Shown here: piece by piece, positions 6,947-13,122 of the stretch
Position numbering within the stretch: the first letter of the stretch is position 1
How the letters are laid out: each line of letters begins with the position of its first letter
Source of the DNA: Proteobacteria bacterium UBA1844
Lineage (GTDB): Bacteria > Pseudomonadota > Gammaproteobacteria > Steroidobacterales > Woeseiaceae
Assembly: GCA_002338615.1 (NCBI GenBank)
Contig: DDIS01000151.1
Coordinates: 1 to 13,720 of the forward strand
Direction of reading: 5' to 3'
Length of the DNA: 13,720 nt
Program-made: the position numbers and the translations under genes
Notes under the pieces: model-generated
What the model saw: the letters and a program-made list of their open reading frames with translations, nothing else
The model's database searches: none
What the model was told of the DNA's origin: nothing

Positions 6947-7450
6947 ATGCGGCGCGCGTCAATCACCGCCATCGGTTTCCTGCTCGTTGCCAGCTGCCTC
7001 GTATTGCGCTGGCCAGCAGAAGTAACTGCGCAGGAGAGTACGGCTACGGATCGCACCGGCTATTCACCCTGCGAACGCATGTTCGGCTGGCTTGATAAAG
7101 ATACCGTGCATTTCGGGCAGGCCTCGAGCTGGATAAGACGTTCGTCCTACCCGTTCCTGCAGCGCCTCGGCGAGTTTGTGGAAGATTGTCCCGGATTCGC
7201 ACTAGGCATAACCGGCTATACAGACGCCGTCGGCGATGCGGCCGTCAACCAGGAATTAAGCGAACAGCGTGCGCGCGCGGTCGCTGATTTTCTCGTCAGG
7301 CTCGGCGTCGATCGCCAGCGCCTGGTGGTGACGGGCCTCGGCGCAGCGCACCCGGTAGCCGACAATGACACGATTGCCGGTCGCAAGAAAAATCGTCGCA
7401 TCGAGTTTCAATTGCTGCCGTTGCCGGCAGCCACTGATACGAACTACTGA
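6947..7450 (+). CDS. Small exported OmpA-domain protein
   Basis: A 167-residue protein with an N-terminal signal peptide or anchor (residues 8-28, likely cut near VTAQ) and a single OmpA C-terminal domain that binds peptidoglycan. The core is ITGYTDAVGD, then NQELSEQRARAV and FLVRLGVDRQRLVVTGLG, ending in GRKKNRRIEFQ. Asp93 and Arg108 match in residue and spacing (15 apart) the two E. coli OmpA residues that hold diaminopimelate (Asp241, Arg256), so peptidoglycan binding is likely intact. Cys42 and Cys81 flank the first part of the domain and could form a disulfide. There is no beta-barrel and no lipobox: Cys17 sits in VASC within the hydrophobic core, with more hydrophobic sequence after it, so I do not call it a lipoprotein. 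SD AAGGA (6934-6938) is 8 bases from the ATG. It follows the coiled-coil gene by 35 bp and its stop overlaps the convergent FKBP gene. Confidence 0.9.
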   Translation: MRRASITAIGFLLVASCLVLRWPAEVTAQESTATDRTGYSPCERMFGWLDKDTVHFGQASSWIRRSSYPFLQRLGEFVEDCPGFALGITGYTDAVGDAAVNQELSEQRARAVADFLVRLGVDRQRLVVTGLGAAHPVADNDTIAGRKKNRRIEFQLLPLPAATDTNY

Positions 7451-7908
7451 CCCGGTGCCTGTTCCGGGCCGACCGCATTAAACAGTTCGACTTCAAAAAC
7501 CAGCGTCGCGTTTGCCGGAATCGGGCCGCGACCGGCAGCACCGTAGCCCAGCTCCGGAGGTATTGTCAGTTCCCGCACCTCGCCAATAAGCATGCCGGGC
7601 AAGCCACGATCCCAGCCCTGGATCATCTGTCCCGCCCCGAGCGTAAACGTCAGCTTGTCGCCGCTGTCCAGCGAACTCCAGAACTTCTCACCGCGGTGAT
7701 CTGCTATCGCCTCATCGTACAACCATCCTGTCGTATGAACAGTCAGCACGTCGCCGGCCTCCGCAGCCCGGCCGTAGCCGTTCTTGATAACGCGTACCTC
7801 GACACCTTCCGCATCAGTGGCGGCTGTCCCCTCGACGGGTGCGGAACTTTGCTCACAGGCTGCCAGCAACAACAACAATAGCGCACTCGAAAAAATAGCT
7901 TTGATCAT
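7444..7908 (-). CDS. FKBP-type peptidyl-prolyl cis-trans isomerase, lipoprotein
   Basis: A 154-residue exported folding factor. The N-terminus is MIKAIFSS plus a poly-Leu core and lipobox L15-A16-A17-C18; Glu at +2 favours the outer membrane or at least does not signal inner-membrane retention. After a short linker, one FKBP domain (about 37-146) is complete: VLTVHTTGWLYD, KLTFTLGAGQMIQGWDRGL, the PPELGYGAAG loop and LVFEVELFNA. Compared with human FKBP12, Trp59, Tyr82, Ile56 and Phe99 are kept (Trp99, Tyr122, Ile96, Phe138), but Tyr26 is Thr59 and Asp37 is Trp77, so the pocket is altered. ATG 7908 is chosen because SD GAGGAA (7916-7921) is 7 bases upstream; an in-frame TTG at 7923 has no room for an SD. 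The gene sits 11 bp after htpG and is surely cotranscribed with it. Confidence 0.93.
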   Translation of the reverse strand: MIKAIFSSALLLLLLAACEQSSAPVEGTAATDAEGVEVRVIKNGYGRAAEAGDVLTVHTTGWLYDEAIADHRGEKFWSSLDSGDKLTFTLGAGQMIQGWDRGLPGMLIGEVRELTIPPELGYGAAGRGPIPANATLVFEVELFNAVGPEQAPGQ

Positions 7909-7915
7909 CAATAGT

Positions 7916-7921
7916 TTCCTC
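7916..7921 (-). promoter_or_regulatory. FKBP ribosome binding site overlapping the htpG stop codon
   Basis: On the - strand GAGGAA (7921-7916) lies 7 bases before the FKBP ATG and shares two bases with the htpG TGA (7922-7920). Ribosomes ending htpG therefore sit on this site, which suggests translational coupling. It also settles the FKBP start at 7908. Confidence 0.8.
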
Positions 7922-9797
7922 AAGCGGTCGCAGCGCCCATCTCGAGCAACAGCCGATTGACCCGTTGCACGTATTCGGCTGGATTATCGAGTTGCGAACC
8001 TTCGGCAAGCAACGCGTGGTCGAGCACGATATTGGACAGCTCGCTGAAGCGCTTCTCATCGGCTTCTGCCGATAGTTTCACGAGCAGCGGGTGCTGTACA
8101 TTGATTTCGAGTATTGGCTTCTTTTCCGGCAGCGACTGGCCACTGGCTTCCAGCATGCGCCGCAACTGCGGACTCAGCTCGTCCTCGCCGGCCACAACGC
8201 AGGCCGCGGAATCGACCAGCCGCTGACTGACATTGACGGTCTCGACTCGGGATTTCAGCATTTTGCGCATTTTCTTCAAAAGCGGTTTGTATTCTTTCTC
8301 GTCCGTATCTTTGCTGATGTCGCCGCGGGCATCGGGCAACTCGAGTTTGTCACGAGCAACATCGACCAGCGCTTTGCCCTGGTATTCCGCCAGGTGTTGT
8401 ACGACCCACGGATCGATCGGATCGATCAGGAGCAGTACTTCGTAGCCTTTGCTCTTCAGCTGCTCGAGGTGCGGGCTTGCTGCCGCCCTGGAAAAACTGT
8501 CAGCGAGCAGGTAGTAAACTTTATCCTGTTCGGTACCGGCACGCGCGAGGTAGTCATCAAGTGAGTGGACTTGCTTGCCATCCGTATCATGCGTCGTCGC
8601 GAATCGCAGCAAACTGGCGATCTTATCCTTGTTGGCGTCGTCCTCGACGAGGCCTTCCTTGATGACATTGCCGAAATCAGCCCAGAACTTCGCATATTTG
8701 TCTTTTTCGCCGGTGGCCAGTTTCTGCAACATTCCCAGCACTCGTTTGGTCAGCGCATGGCGCATCGCGACAAGCTCGGAATTATGCTGTAGCAACTCCC
8801 GAGAGACGTTCAACGGCAGGTCAGCGGAATCGACCACGCCTTTGACGAAGCGCAGGTATAGCGGCAGGAATTGCTCCGCGTCATCCATGATAAATACGCG
8901 CTGCACATACAGCTTCAGGCCGCGCGGCGCTTCGCGGTTCCAGAGGTCAAAAGGCGCGTTCGAGGGAATGTACAGCAGGCTTGTGTACTCTCGCTTGCCT
9001 TCCACCCGGTTGTGGCTCCACAGGAGCGGGTCCGCAAAATCATGGGACAAATGTTTGTAGAACTCCTTGTACTCCTCGTCGCTCAGCTCTGTGCGTGGGC
9101 GTGTCCAGAGAGCCGTGGCCGAGTTGACCAGTTTTGCTTCCTTGCCATCGCCGGCATCGAGCTGTACCGGGAAGTCTATATGGTCGGAATACTTGCGGAT
9201 CAGGTGTTCAACCCGGTAGGCCTCCGCAAATTCGGTTTCATCCTTTTTCAGGTGCAGGGTCACGCGGGTTCCCCGCTCTGCCTTGTCGATCGCCTCGATC
9301 GTGAACTCGCCCTGACCGTCAGACTCCCAGCGCACGGCTTCATCGGTGGCCAAACCGGCACGCCGCGATTCGACCACGACCTTGTCGGCGACGATGAATG
9401 CCGAATAGAATCCGACCCCAAACTGGCCGATCAGGCGTGAGTCCTTGCTTTGGTCGCCGGTCATCGCCTCGAGGAATTCAGCGGTGCCCGATTTCGCGAT
9501 CGTGCCGAGATTTGCGATCAGCTCCTCGCGCGACATACCGATACCATTGTCAACCACCGCAATGCTGTTATTTGCCTGGTCGAGTTCTATGCGGATGCCA
9601 AGTTTCGCATCGTCACTGAGTAGAGCCGGTTGCTCCAGTGCTGCAAAACGGAGTTTGTCCGCGGCGTCCGAGGCGTTCGAGATCAATTCTCTTAAGAATA
9701 TCTCTTTGTTGCTGTACAACGAGTGAATCATCAGCTTGAGCAGCTGACGCACCTCCGTCTGGAAACCGTGTGTTTCCGGGCCTTGGACTGTACTCAA
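7920..9797 (-). CDS. htpG: Hsp90-family molecular chaperone HtpG
   Basis: A 625-residue bacterial Hsp90, close to the 624 residues of E. coli HtpG, acting as an ATP-driven homodimer in the cytoplasm. The N-terminal GHKL ATPase domain has the Hsp90 signature YSNKEIFLRE (residues 28-37, with Glu37 at the E. coli Glu34 position), NASDAADKLRF, DNGIGM (83-88), and GQFGVGFYSAF (124-134) in the ATP lid. The middle domain includes GVVDSADLPLNVSRELLQ, with the catalytic-loop Arg. The C-terminal dimerisation domain ends near residue 620. The start codon is TTG at 9797: it gives the family N-terminus (ETHGFQTEVRQLLKLMIHSL) and has a strong SD, AGGAG (9810-9806), 8 bases upstream, with no ATG nearby. A sigma-32 promoter lies about 45-70 bp upstream, and an FKBP lipoprotein gene follows immediately. 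Confidence 0.98.
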   Translation of the reverse strand: MSTVQGPETHGFQTEVRQLLKLMIHSLYSNKEIFLRELISNASDAADKLRFAALEQPALLSDDAKLGIRIELDQANNSIAVVDNGIGMSREELIANLGTIAKSGTAEFLEAMTGDQSKDSRLIGQFGVGFYSAFIVADKVVVESRRAGLATDEAVRWESDGQGEFTIEAIDKAERGTRVTLHLKKDETEFAEAYRVEHLIRKYSDHIDFPVQLDAGDGKEAKLVNSATALWTRPRTELSDEEYKEFYKHLSHDFADPLLWSHNRVEGKREYTSLLYIPSNAPFDLWNREAPRGLKLYVQRVFIMDDAEQFLPLYLRFVKGVVDSADLPLNVSRELLQHNSELVAMRHALTKRVLGMLQKLATGEKDKYAKFWADFGNVIKEGLVEDDANKDKIASLLRFATTHDTDGKQVHSLDDYLARAGTEQDKVYYLLADSFSRAAASPHLEQLKSKGYEVLLLIDPIDPWVVQHLAEYQGKALVDVARDKLELPDARGDISKDTDEKEYKPLLKKMRKMLKSRVETVNVSQRLVDSAACVVAGEDELSPQLRRMLEASGQSLPEKKPILEINVQHPLLVKLSAEADEKRFSELSNIVLDHALLAEGSQLDNPAEYVQRVNRLLLEMGAATA

Positions 9798-9840
9798 GAC
9801 GGTATCTCCTATGTGGGTCCAGGATCGAACTTTGGCCCAC

Positions 9841-9870
9841 AGGATGGGGTCGCGAGCTACTTTTTCAAGC
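9841..9870 (-). promoter_or_regulatory. RpoH (sigma-32) heat-shock promoter of htpG
   Basis: Read on the - strand, GCTTGAAA (9870-9863) is followed after 13 bases by CCCCAT (9849-9844). The sigma-32 consensus is GCTTGAAA, 12-16 bases, CCCCATnT, so the -35 is perfect and the -10 core is perfect. Transcription should start near 9835, leaving a leader of about 38 bases to the TTG start of htpG, with the SD inside it. Rest of the gap 9798-9932: nothing else seen. Confidence 0.88.
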
Positions 9871-9932
9871 CTTCGCGGCCGCGGATGAGCGTACGAGGGT
9901 ATGCCGCTGCCGGCATCGAGGTCGGAATCGAC

Positions 9933-10184
9933 CTAACGATCGGTGGATTTGCCCCGCTTCGGCGTCGTCACGGAGTACAGCATGAGCGAGACGAGAAGTA
10001 TGGTCGCTATTGCAAGACCTAGCGGTGGCTCGACAAAGGTCAATACCACACCGGCAAACAACAGGCCGAGAAACAGGGCCGAACTCAGTGTGAAAATTGC
10101 GAGACGCCGTATACGCTCGGCGAAAAGGCCACAAGCGCCGACGAGGTCATCGAGGTCATCCCAGTATTGCAGTAATCGTTCCAT
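9933..10184 (-). CDS. Small two-helix membrane protein of unknown function
   Basis: An 83-residue protein that I do not recognise. Residues 1-27 are amphipathic and acidic then basic (MERLLQYWDDLDDLVGAC, then ERIRR). Residues about 28-50 and 54-72 are two membrane helices separated by a short VEPPLG turn, and the tail PKRGKSTDR is basic. The charge pattern suggests both ends face the cytoplasm. The ATG lies 2 bases after the TAG stop of the upstream small gene (stop, AG, ATG), so the two are almost certainly one operon and may be translationally coupled; the GGTGG about 12 bases upstream is the only SD-like element. The gene ends 63 bp before the htpG promoter on the same strand. No terminator separates them, so read-through into htpG is possible. 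Confidence 0.72.
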   Translation of the reverse strand: MERLLQYWDDLDDLVGACGLFAERIRRLAIFTLSSALFLGLLFAGVVLTFVEPPLGLAIATILLVSLMLYSVTTPKRGKSTDR

Positions 10185-10186
10185 CT

Positions 10187-10381
10187 CTAACGAACCACCG
10201 ATAAGAGCGGCGGGGTGTCGCTGCCTGGTTCGCTGGATTTATCATCGGCCTCGATCAATGCCTCGTCATTCAACTGTTTGGCGTGAGCGATGGCGCGGTG
10301 AAACAGCTCCCAGCGTTGCCGCGCTGATTCGTTCTTCAGCGGACTTTCAGGTGCATCCGTGCGCTTTGTTTTTCGTGACAT
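10187..10381 (-). CDS. Small hydrophilic protein of unknown function
   Basis: A 64-residue protein that I cannot assign. The N-terminus is very basic (MSRKTKRTDA), followed by one probable helix, SARQRWELFHRAIAHAKQLN (residues 19-38), and an acidic, Ser/Pro-rich tail. No signal peptide or metal-binding motif is visible. It starts at an ATG without a clear SD. Its reality is supported by the tight join to the downstream membrane-protein gene (2-base gap) and by a promoter-like array directly upstream (CRP-like site and TATAGT). It could be a small soluble partner or regulator of that membrane protein; this is inference from position only. Confidence 0.6.
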   Translation of the reverse strand: MSRKTKRTDAPESPLKNESARQRWELFHRAIAHAKQLNDEALIEADDKSSEPGSDTPPLLSVVR

Positions 10382-10432
10382 GCTTGTGACCGCAGAGAAT
10401 CCGTTTTCTTCAAGTTCCAGTCAGTAATTGCG

Positions 10433-10475
10433 ACTATAAATTTAGCGCCTCGGGACCTCCGTGAGGTGCATCACA
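10433..10475 (-). promoter_or_regulatory. CRP-like operator and -10 box of the two-small-gene operon
   Basis: Read on the - strand, TGTGA (10475-10471), six bases, then TCACG (10464-10460) matches the CRP half-sites TGTGA-N6-TCACA at 9 of 10 positions. Downstream on the same strand lies TATAGT (10438-10433, 5 of 6 to the -10). With the -10 box at -12 to -7, +1 falls at 10426 and the site is centred at -41.5, the standard Class II CRP position. No good -35 is present, as expected for an activator-dependent promoter. The leader to the ATG at 10381 would be about 45 bases. Confidence 0.55.
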
Positions 10476-10523
10476 GCTTTGAAATTAGCGCGCTCGCGAT
10501 CGTGCATTTCGCGACAGCGGTAA

Positions 10524-10556
10524 CGAAAAAAAGCGCGCCTTACGGGGCGCGCTTTT
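10524..10556 (-). terminator. Intrinsic terminator of the small Trp-rich gene
   Basis: A perfect GC-rich stem, AAGCGCGCC (10531-10539) with GGCGCGCTT (10546-10554), has a 6-base loop and extends by two A-T pairs. On the - strand it is followed by a run of seven T (the A-run 10526-10532, partly in the stem), and on the + strand by only four T. It lies about 48 bases after the stop of the - strand gene at 10604, so it mainly serves that gene. No + strand gene ends near it. Confidence 0.85.
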
Positions 10557-10603
10557 CGAAAATTATTCTGCAACCAACTCTGCCTGATGCAGGTCAATCG
10601 GTC

Positions 10604-10870
10604 TTACTTGCTGTCGTCGTCATCCGACCAGTTCCGTTTCACTTTTTCGCTCCAGGAGCGATAGCCTTTCCAGGTATAAAGTGACGGATCCATGCCACCA
10701 CGTCGGGCGCGCGGTGCGGGGGCCTTTGAAATCCAGCGACGATACTGCTGCCAGCCATCCGCATCATTTGCTGCGGGCGTGGTCGGTGGCATCGCGGTTT
10801 CAGGATCGTTGGATGACGAACTCTCGTCCGTGTAGTTGTCAATCCATTTGACTTTTTTTGTATCGGGCAT
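10604..10870 (-). CDS. Small Trp/Tyr-rich acidic-tailed protein of unknown function
   Basis: An 88-residue soluble protein. The first half is a low-complexity, Ser/Pro/Asp-rich segment (residues about 14-36) after MPDTKKVKWIDNY. The second half is a compact aromatic region with two similar W-x-x-YRxW pieces, DGWQQYRRWISKAP (38-51) and YTWKGYRSWSEKVKRNW (65-81), around ARRGGMDPSL, ending in an acidic SDDDDSK tail. No known domain is recognised. Reality is supported by its own downstream terminator and by an AT-rich 122-bp upstream gap (10871-10992). I start at ATG 10870; a TTG at 10900 would add ten residues but has no SD. The only SD-like element for the ATG, AGGAA, lies about 17 bases upstream, so the start is not firm. 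Confidence 0.68.
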   Translation of the reverse strand: MPDTKKVKWIDNYTDESSSSNDPETAMPPTTPAANDADGWQQYRRWISKAPAPRARRGGMDPSLYTWKGYRSWSEKVKRNWSDDDDSK

Positions 10871-10992
10871 TGAACTTGCTCGGTCAATTCCTTTGCACAA
10901 ATATTAAGTACAAATGAGCGCAAATCACAGGAACTACATCACAATGCAAGACCCTGGTTTTTCTTTTAAAATCATAATGTTATTCCACCGCT

Positions 10993-12375
10993 TTACTTAA
11001 TGCGGTAGCACGGCACATAGTCTGCGCTGGCAATCTTCATGCGCCGCTCCGATACGAATGCAGTGAGCAGCTTGTCCAGTAGTCCCATGATGCGGCGCGA
11101 GCCATCGATAACAAACGGCCCATCGCGCTCAATGGCTGCCGCCGTATCCTCGCGCACATTGCCCGACACGATACCCGAAAATACCCTGCGCAGGTTCGCC
11201 GCCAATTGGTGGGTCGGCTGGTCCTCTCTGATGTTCAAAGCCGCCATTGATTCATGCGTCGCGCGAAACGGCCTTTGAAACTCGCGGTCGATGTTAAGTT
11301 GCCAGTTGAAGTAATACGCATCGCCACGCTGCTGGCGAAACACGCGCACCTCTTCGAGTGTCTTTTTCATGTATCTCGCGACCTGCTCAGGGTCATTGAT
11401 GACGATCTTGTAACGTCGTTGGGCCGCAGCACCCAATGTCGCGCCGACAAATTCGTCGATTTGCCGAAAATAGCCTTCGGCGGCGGCAGGTCCGGTCATG
11501 ATTACAGGCAACGGCATGTTGGCATTGTCAGGATGCAATAGCACACCGAGTAAATACAGGATCTCCTCAGCCGTACCAACACCGCCGGGAAATACAATGA
11601 TGCCGTGGCCGGTGCGTACGAACGCCTCGAGGCGCTTTTCCATATCGGGCATGATGACCAGCGAGTTGACGATGGGGTTTGGCGACTCCGCGGCGATGAT
11701 GCCCGGTTCCGTGATACCGATATAACGACCGTCGCGGATGCGTTGTTTCGAATGGCCGATAGTCGCGCCTTTCATCGGCCCTTTCATCGCGCCCGGCCCG
11801 CACCCGGTACAGACATTCAGGCCACGCAAGCCCAGCTCATAGCCAACCTTCTTGGTGTAGTCGTACTCTTCGCGACTGATCGCGTGGCCGCCCCAGCAAA
11901 CAATCAGGTTCACATCGGCCGGCAGCACGAGCAGCCTGGCGTTGCGAATCTGGTGAAATACCGCGTTCGTTGTCCCTACGCTGGTCTCGAGGTCGAAGCG
12001 CTCATCACCAAGGATTTCGTTGTGGGTGAATACTATATCCCGCACTACGGCAAATAATAGTTCGCGTGTACCGCGTATCATGCGGTCGTCGACAAAAGCA
12101 TGCGCCGGGGCACCCGTAAGCGAGAGAGCGATACCGCGATCGTCCTGCAAGAAGCCAACGTCAAAATGACTGTAACGCTCCAGCACAGTGCGCGCATCAT
12201 CGGTGTCGCTGCCCGAATTGAGCACAGCGAGCACGCAGCGCCGCAACAACGGGTATAAACCGCCCTCACCGCTCGAGCGCAACTGTTCGACCTCTACATG
12301 GGAAAGAACTTCGAGGCTACCCTCGGGTCGGACTTCGGCATCAACGGTGGCATAGTCGTGGGTATCGATAATCAT
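10993..12375 (-). CDS. ppnN: Pyrimidine/purine nucleotide 5'-monophosphate nucleosidase
   Basis: A 460-residue protein matching E. coli PpnN (YgdH, 454 residues) along its whole length. It hydrolyses nucleoside monophosphates to free base and ribose 5-phosphate in the cytoplasm; the E. coli enzyme is bound and activated by (p)ppGpp. The N-terminal domain has EGSLEVLSHVEVEQL and LLRRCVLAVLNSGS (residues about 18-55) and AFVDDRMIRGTRELLFAVVR. The central LOG/Rossmann domain has GCGPGAMKGPMKGA (191-204), IMPDMEKRLEAFV, and the catalytic PGGVGTAEE (263-271, with Glu271). The C-terminal domain ends in MKIASADYVPCYRIK, as in E. coli. The ATG has only a weak GAGA SD. It lies 66 bp after the L,D-transpeptidase gene with no terminator seen between them. 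I did not attempt to map the (p)ppGpp-contact residues. Confidence 0.95.
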   Translation of the reverse strand: MIIDTHDYATVDAEVRPEGSLEVLSHVEVEQLRSSGEGGLYPLLRRCVLAVLNSGSDTDDARTVLERYSHFDVGFLQDDRGIALSLTGAPAHAFVDDRMIRGTRELLFAVVRDIVFTHNEILGDERFDLETSVGTTNAVFHQIRNARLLVLPADVNLIVCWGGHAISREEYDYTKKVGYELGLRGLNVCTGCGPGAMKGPMKGATIGHSKQRIRDGRYIGITEPGIIAAESPNPIVNSLVIMPDMEKRLEAFVRTGHGIIVFPGGVGTAEEILYLLGVLLHPDNANMPLPVIMTGPAAAEGYFRQIDEFVGATLGAAAQRRYKIVINDPEQVARYMKKTLEEVRVFRQQRGDAYYFNWQLNIDREFQRPFRATHESMAALNIREDQPTHQLAANLRRVFSGIVSGNVREDTAAAIERDGPFVIDGSRRIMGLLDKLLTAFVSERRMKIASADYVPCYRIK

Positions 12376-12441
12376 TGCTCTCAGTTTGTTCGCCAGCAGG
12401 GCTGATCGGTCGCGTCGTGACCAGGACTCCGCCAGTGACGT

Positions 12442-12963
12442 TCAGGGACGAATTTCGATGGGCGTATTGGTGGCGGTCATCAGCCAGATATCGATCATGT
12501 CAGAATTCGATAACGCCACACAGCCATTGGTCCAGTCCTGGGTGCGGTAATAGGTTTCTGAGCGGGTCGGCACGTTAGGCTGGCCATGGATCATGATCGC
12601 GCCGCCCGGATCGTAGCCTTTAGCGCGTGCCTGACTGCGATCTTCGCGGTTCGGATAAGAAACGTGTATGGAGAGGAAATATTCGCTGTTCGGGTTGCGC
12701 ATGTCGAGCAGGTAGCGCCCTTCCGGCGTACGGAAGTCTCCTTCCATTTCCTTGTCGCCCTCCGGAGCAATACCGAGCGCAATATCAAAACTGCGGAAAA
12801 TTTCGCCATCTTTCAAAAGGTGCAGCTTGCGCGCACCTTTTTCGACCACCACCAGGTCCGCGATTGGAAAGTCAACCGCCAGAGCAGGCCGCATCGGCGA
12901 GCCGAGACCAAGCAGGAGCAGCAACAAAAGAAGCCGGCAACGGCGGATCCCGATCTTGCTCAT
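12442..12963 (-). CDS. L,D-transpeptidase family (YkuD domain) exported protein
   Basis: A 173-residue periplasmic protein. A basic N-terminus (KIGIRRCR), a run of Leu and PALA-VDF give a signal peptide cut near residue 29. The mature protein is almost entirely one YkuD domain: ADLVVVEKGARKLHLLKDGE, the GDFRTPEGRYLLD stretch, IMIHGQ (catalytic-side His) and the catalytic cysteine in DWTNGCVALSNSDM. These correspond to the family pattern HG-x-(S/T)xGC. Family members form 3-3 peptidoglycan cross-links, attach lipoproteins to the wall or act as amidases; which applies here is not visible. There is no LysM in the chain, but a LysM gene lies directly upstream. Start: AAGGAG touches an ATG at 12975 (no spacing) and lies 12 bases before ATG 12963, so I prefer 12963; neither spacing is ideal. 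Confidence 0.92.
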   Translation of the reverse strand: MSKIGIRRCRLLLLLLLLGLGSPMRPALAVDFPIADLVVVEKGARKLHLLKDGEIFRSFDIALGIAPEGDKEMEGDFRTPEGRYLLDMRNPNSEYFLSIHVSYPNREDRSQARAKGYDPGGAIMIHGQPNVPTRSETYYRTQDWTNGCVALSNSDMIDIWLMTATNTPIEIRP

Positions 12964-12997
12964 ATAGACGGTCATCTCCTTGTGGCGTGGTTGTGCA

Positions 12998-13027
12998 AGC
13001 CTAGCAGCCTGTCGGATGACAACACAA
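12998..13027 (-). promoter_or_regulatory. Candidate promoter of the L,D-transpeptidase gene
   Basis: On the - strand TTGTGT (13027-13022) is followed after 18 bases by TAGGCT (13003-12998) with an extended TGC just before it. A start near 12991 would leave a short leader containing the AAGGAG. Matches are weak (3 of 6 in each hexamer), so this is tentative. It lies in the 159-bp gap 12964-13122, in which I see no terminator for the LysM gene. Confidence 0.3.
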
Positions 13028-13122
13028 ATGGCCAGTCCCGGTATCGCTCTGCATCACATTTCGGCCAATGCTTGTTGGGCCGGTGTCCTGTGCGACTGGA
13101 TCGCCACCGCCAGGGAATGAGT

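Noticed and set aside
8871..9440. A 189-codon + strand open frame, plus several others over 7957-9726
   Set aside because: They are antisense to htpG, which is unambiguous. GC-rich coding DNA commonly leaves long open frames on the other strand.
10913..10951. TGTGA-like half-sites on the - strand ahead of the small Trp-rich gene
   Set aside because: They occur as direct repeats without a matching TCACA arm, unlike the clear palindrome at 10460-10475.
13064..13087. Imperfect inverted repeat (CGGCCAA with TTGGGCCG) between the LysM and L,D-transpeptidase genes
   Set aside because: It has a bulge and no T-run on the - strand, so it is not a credible terminator.
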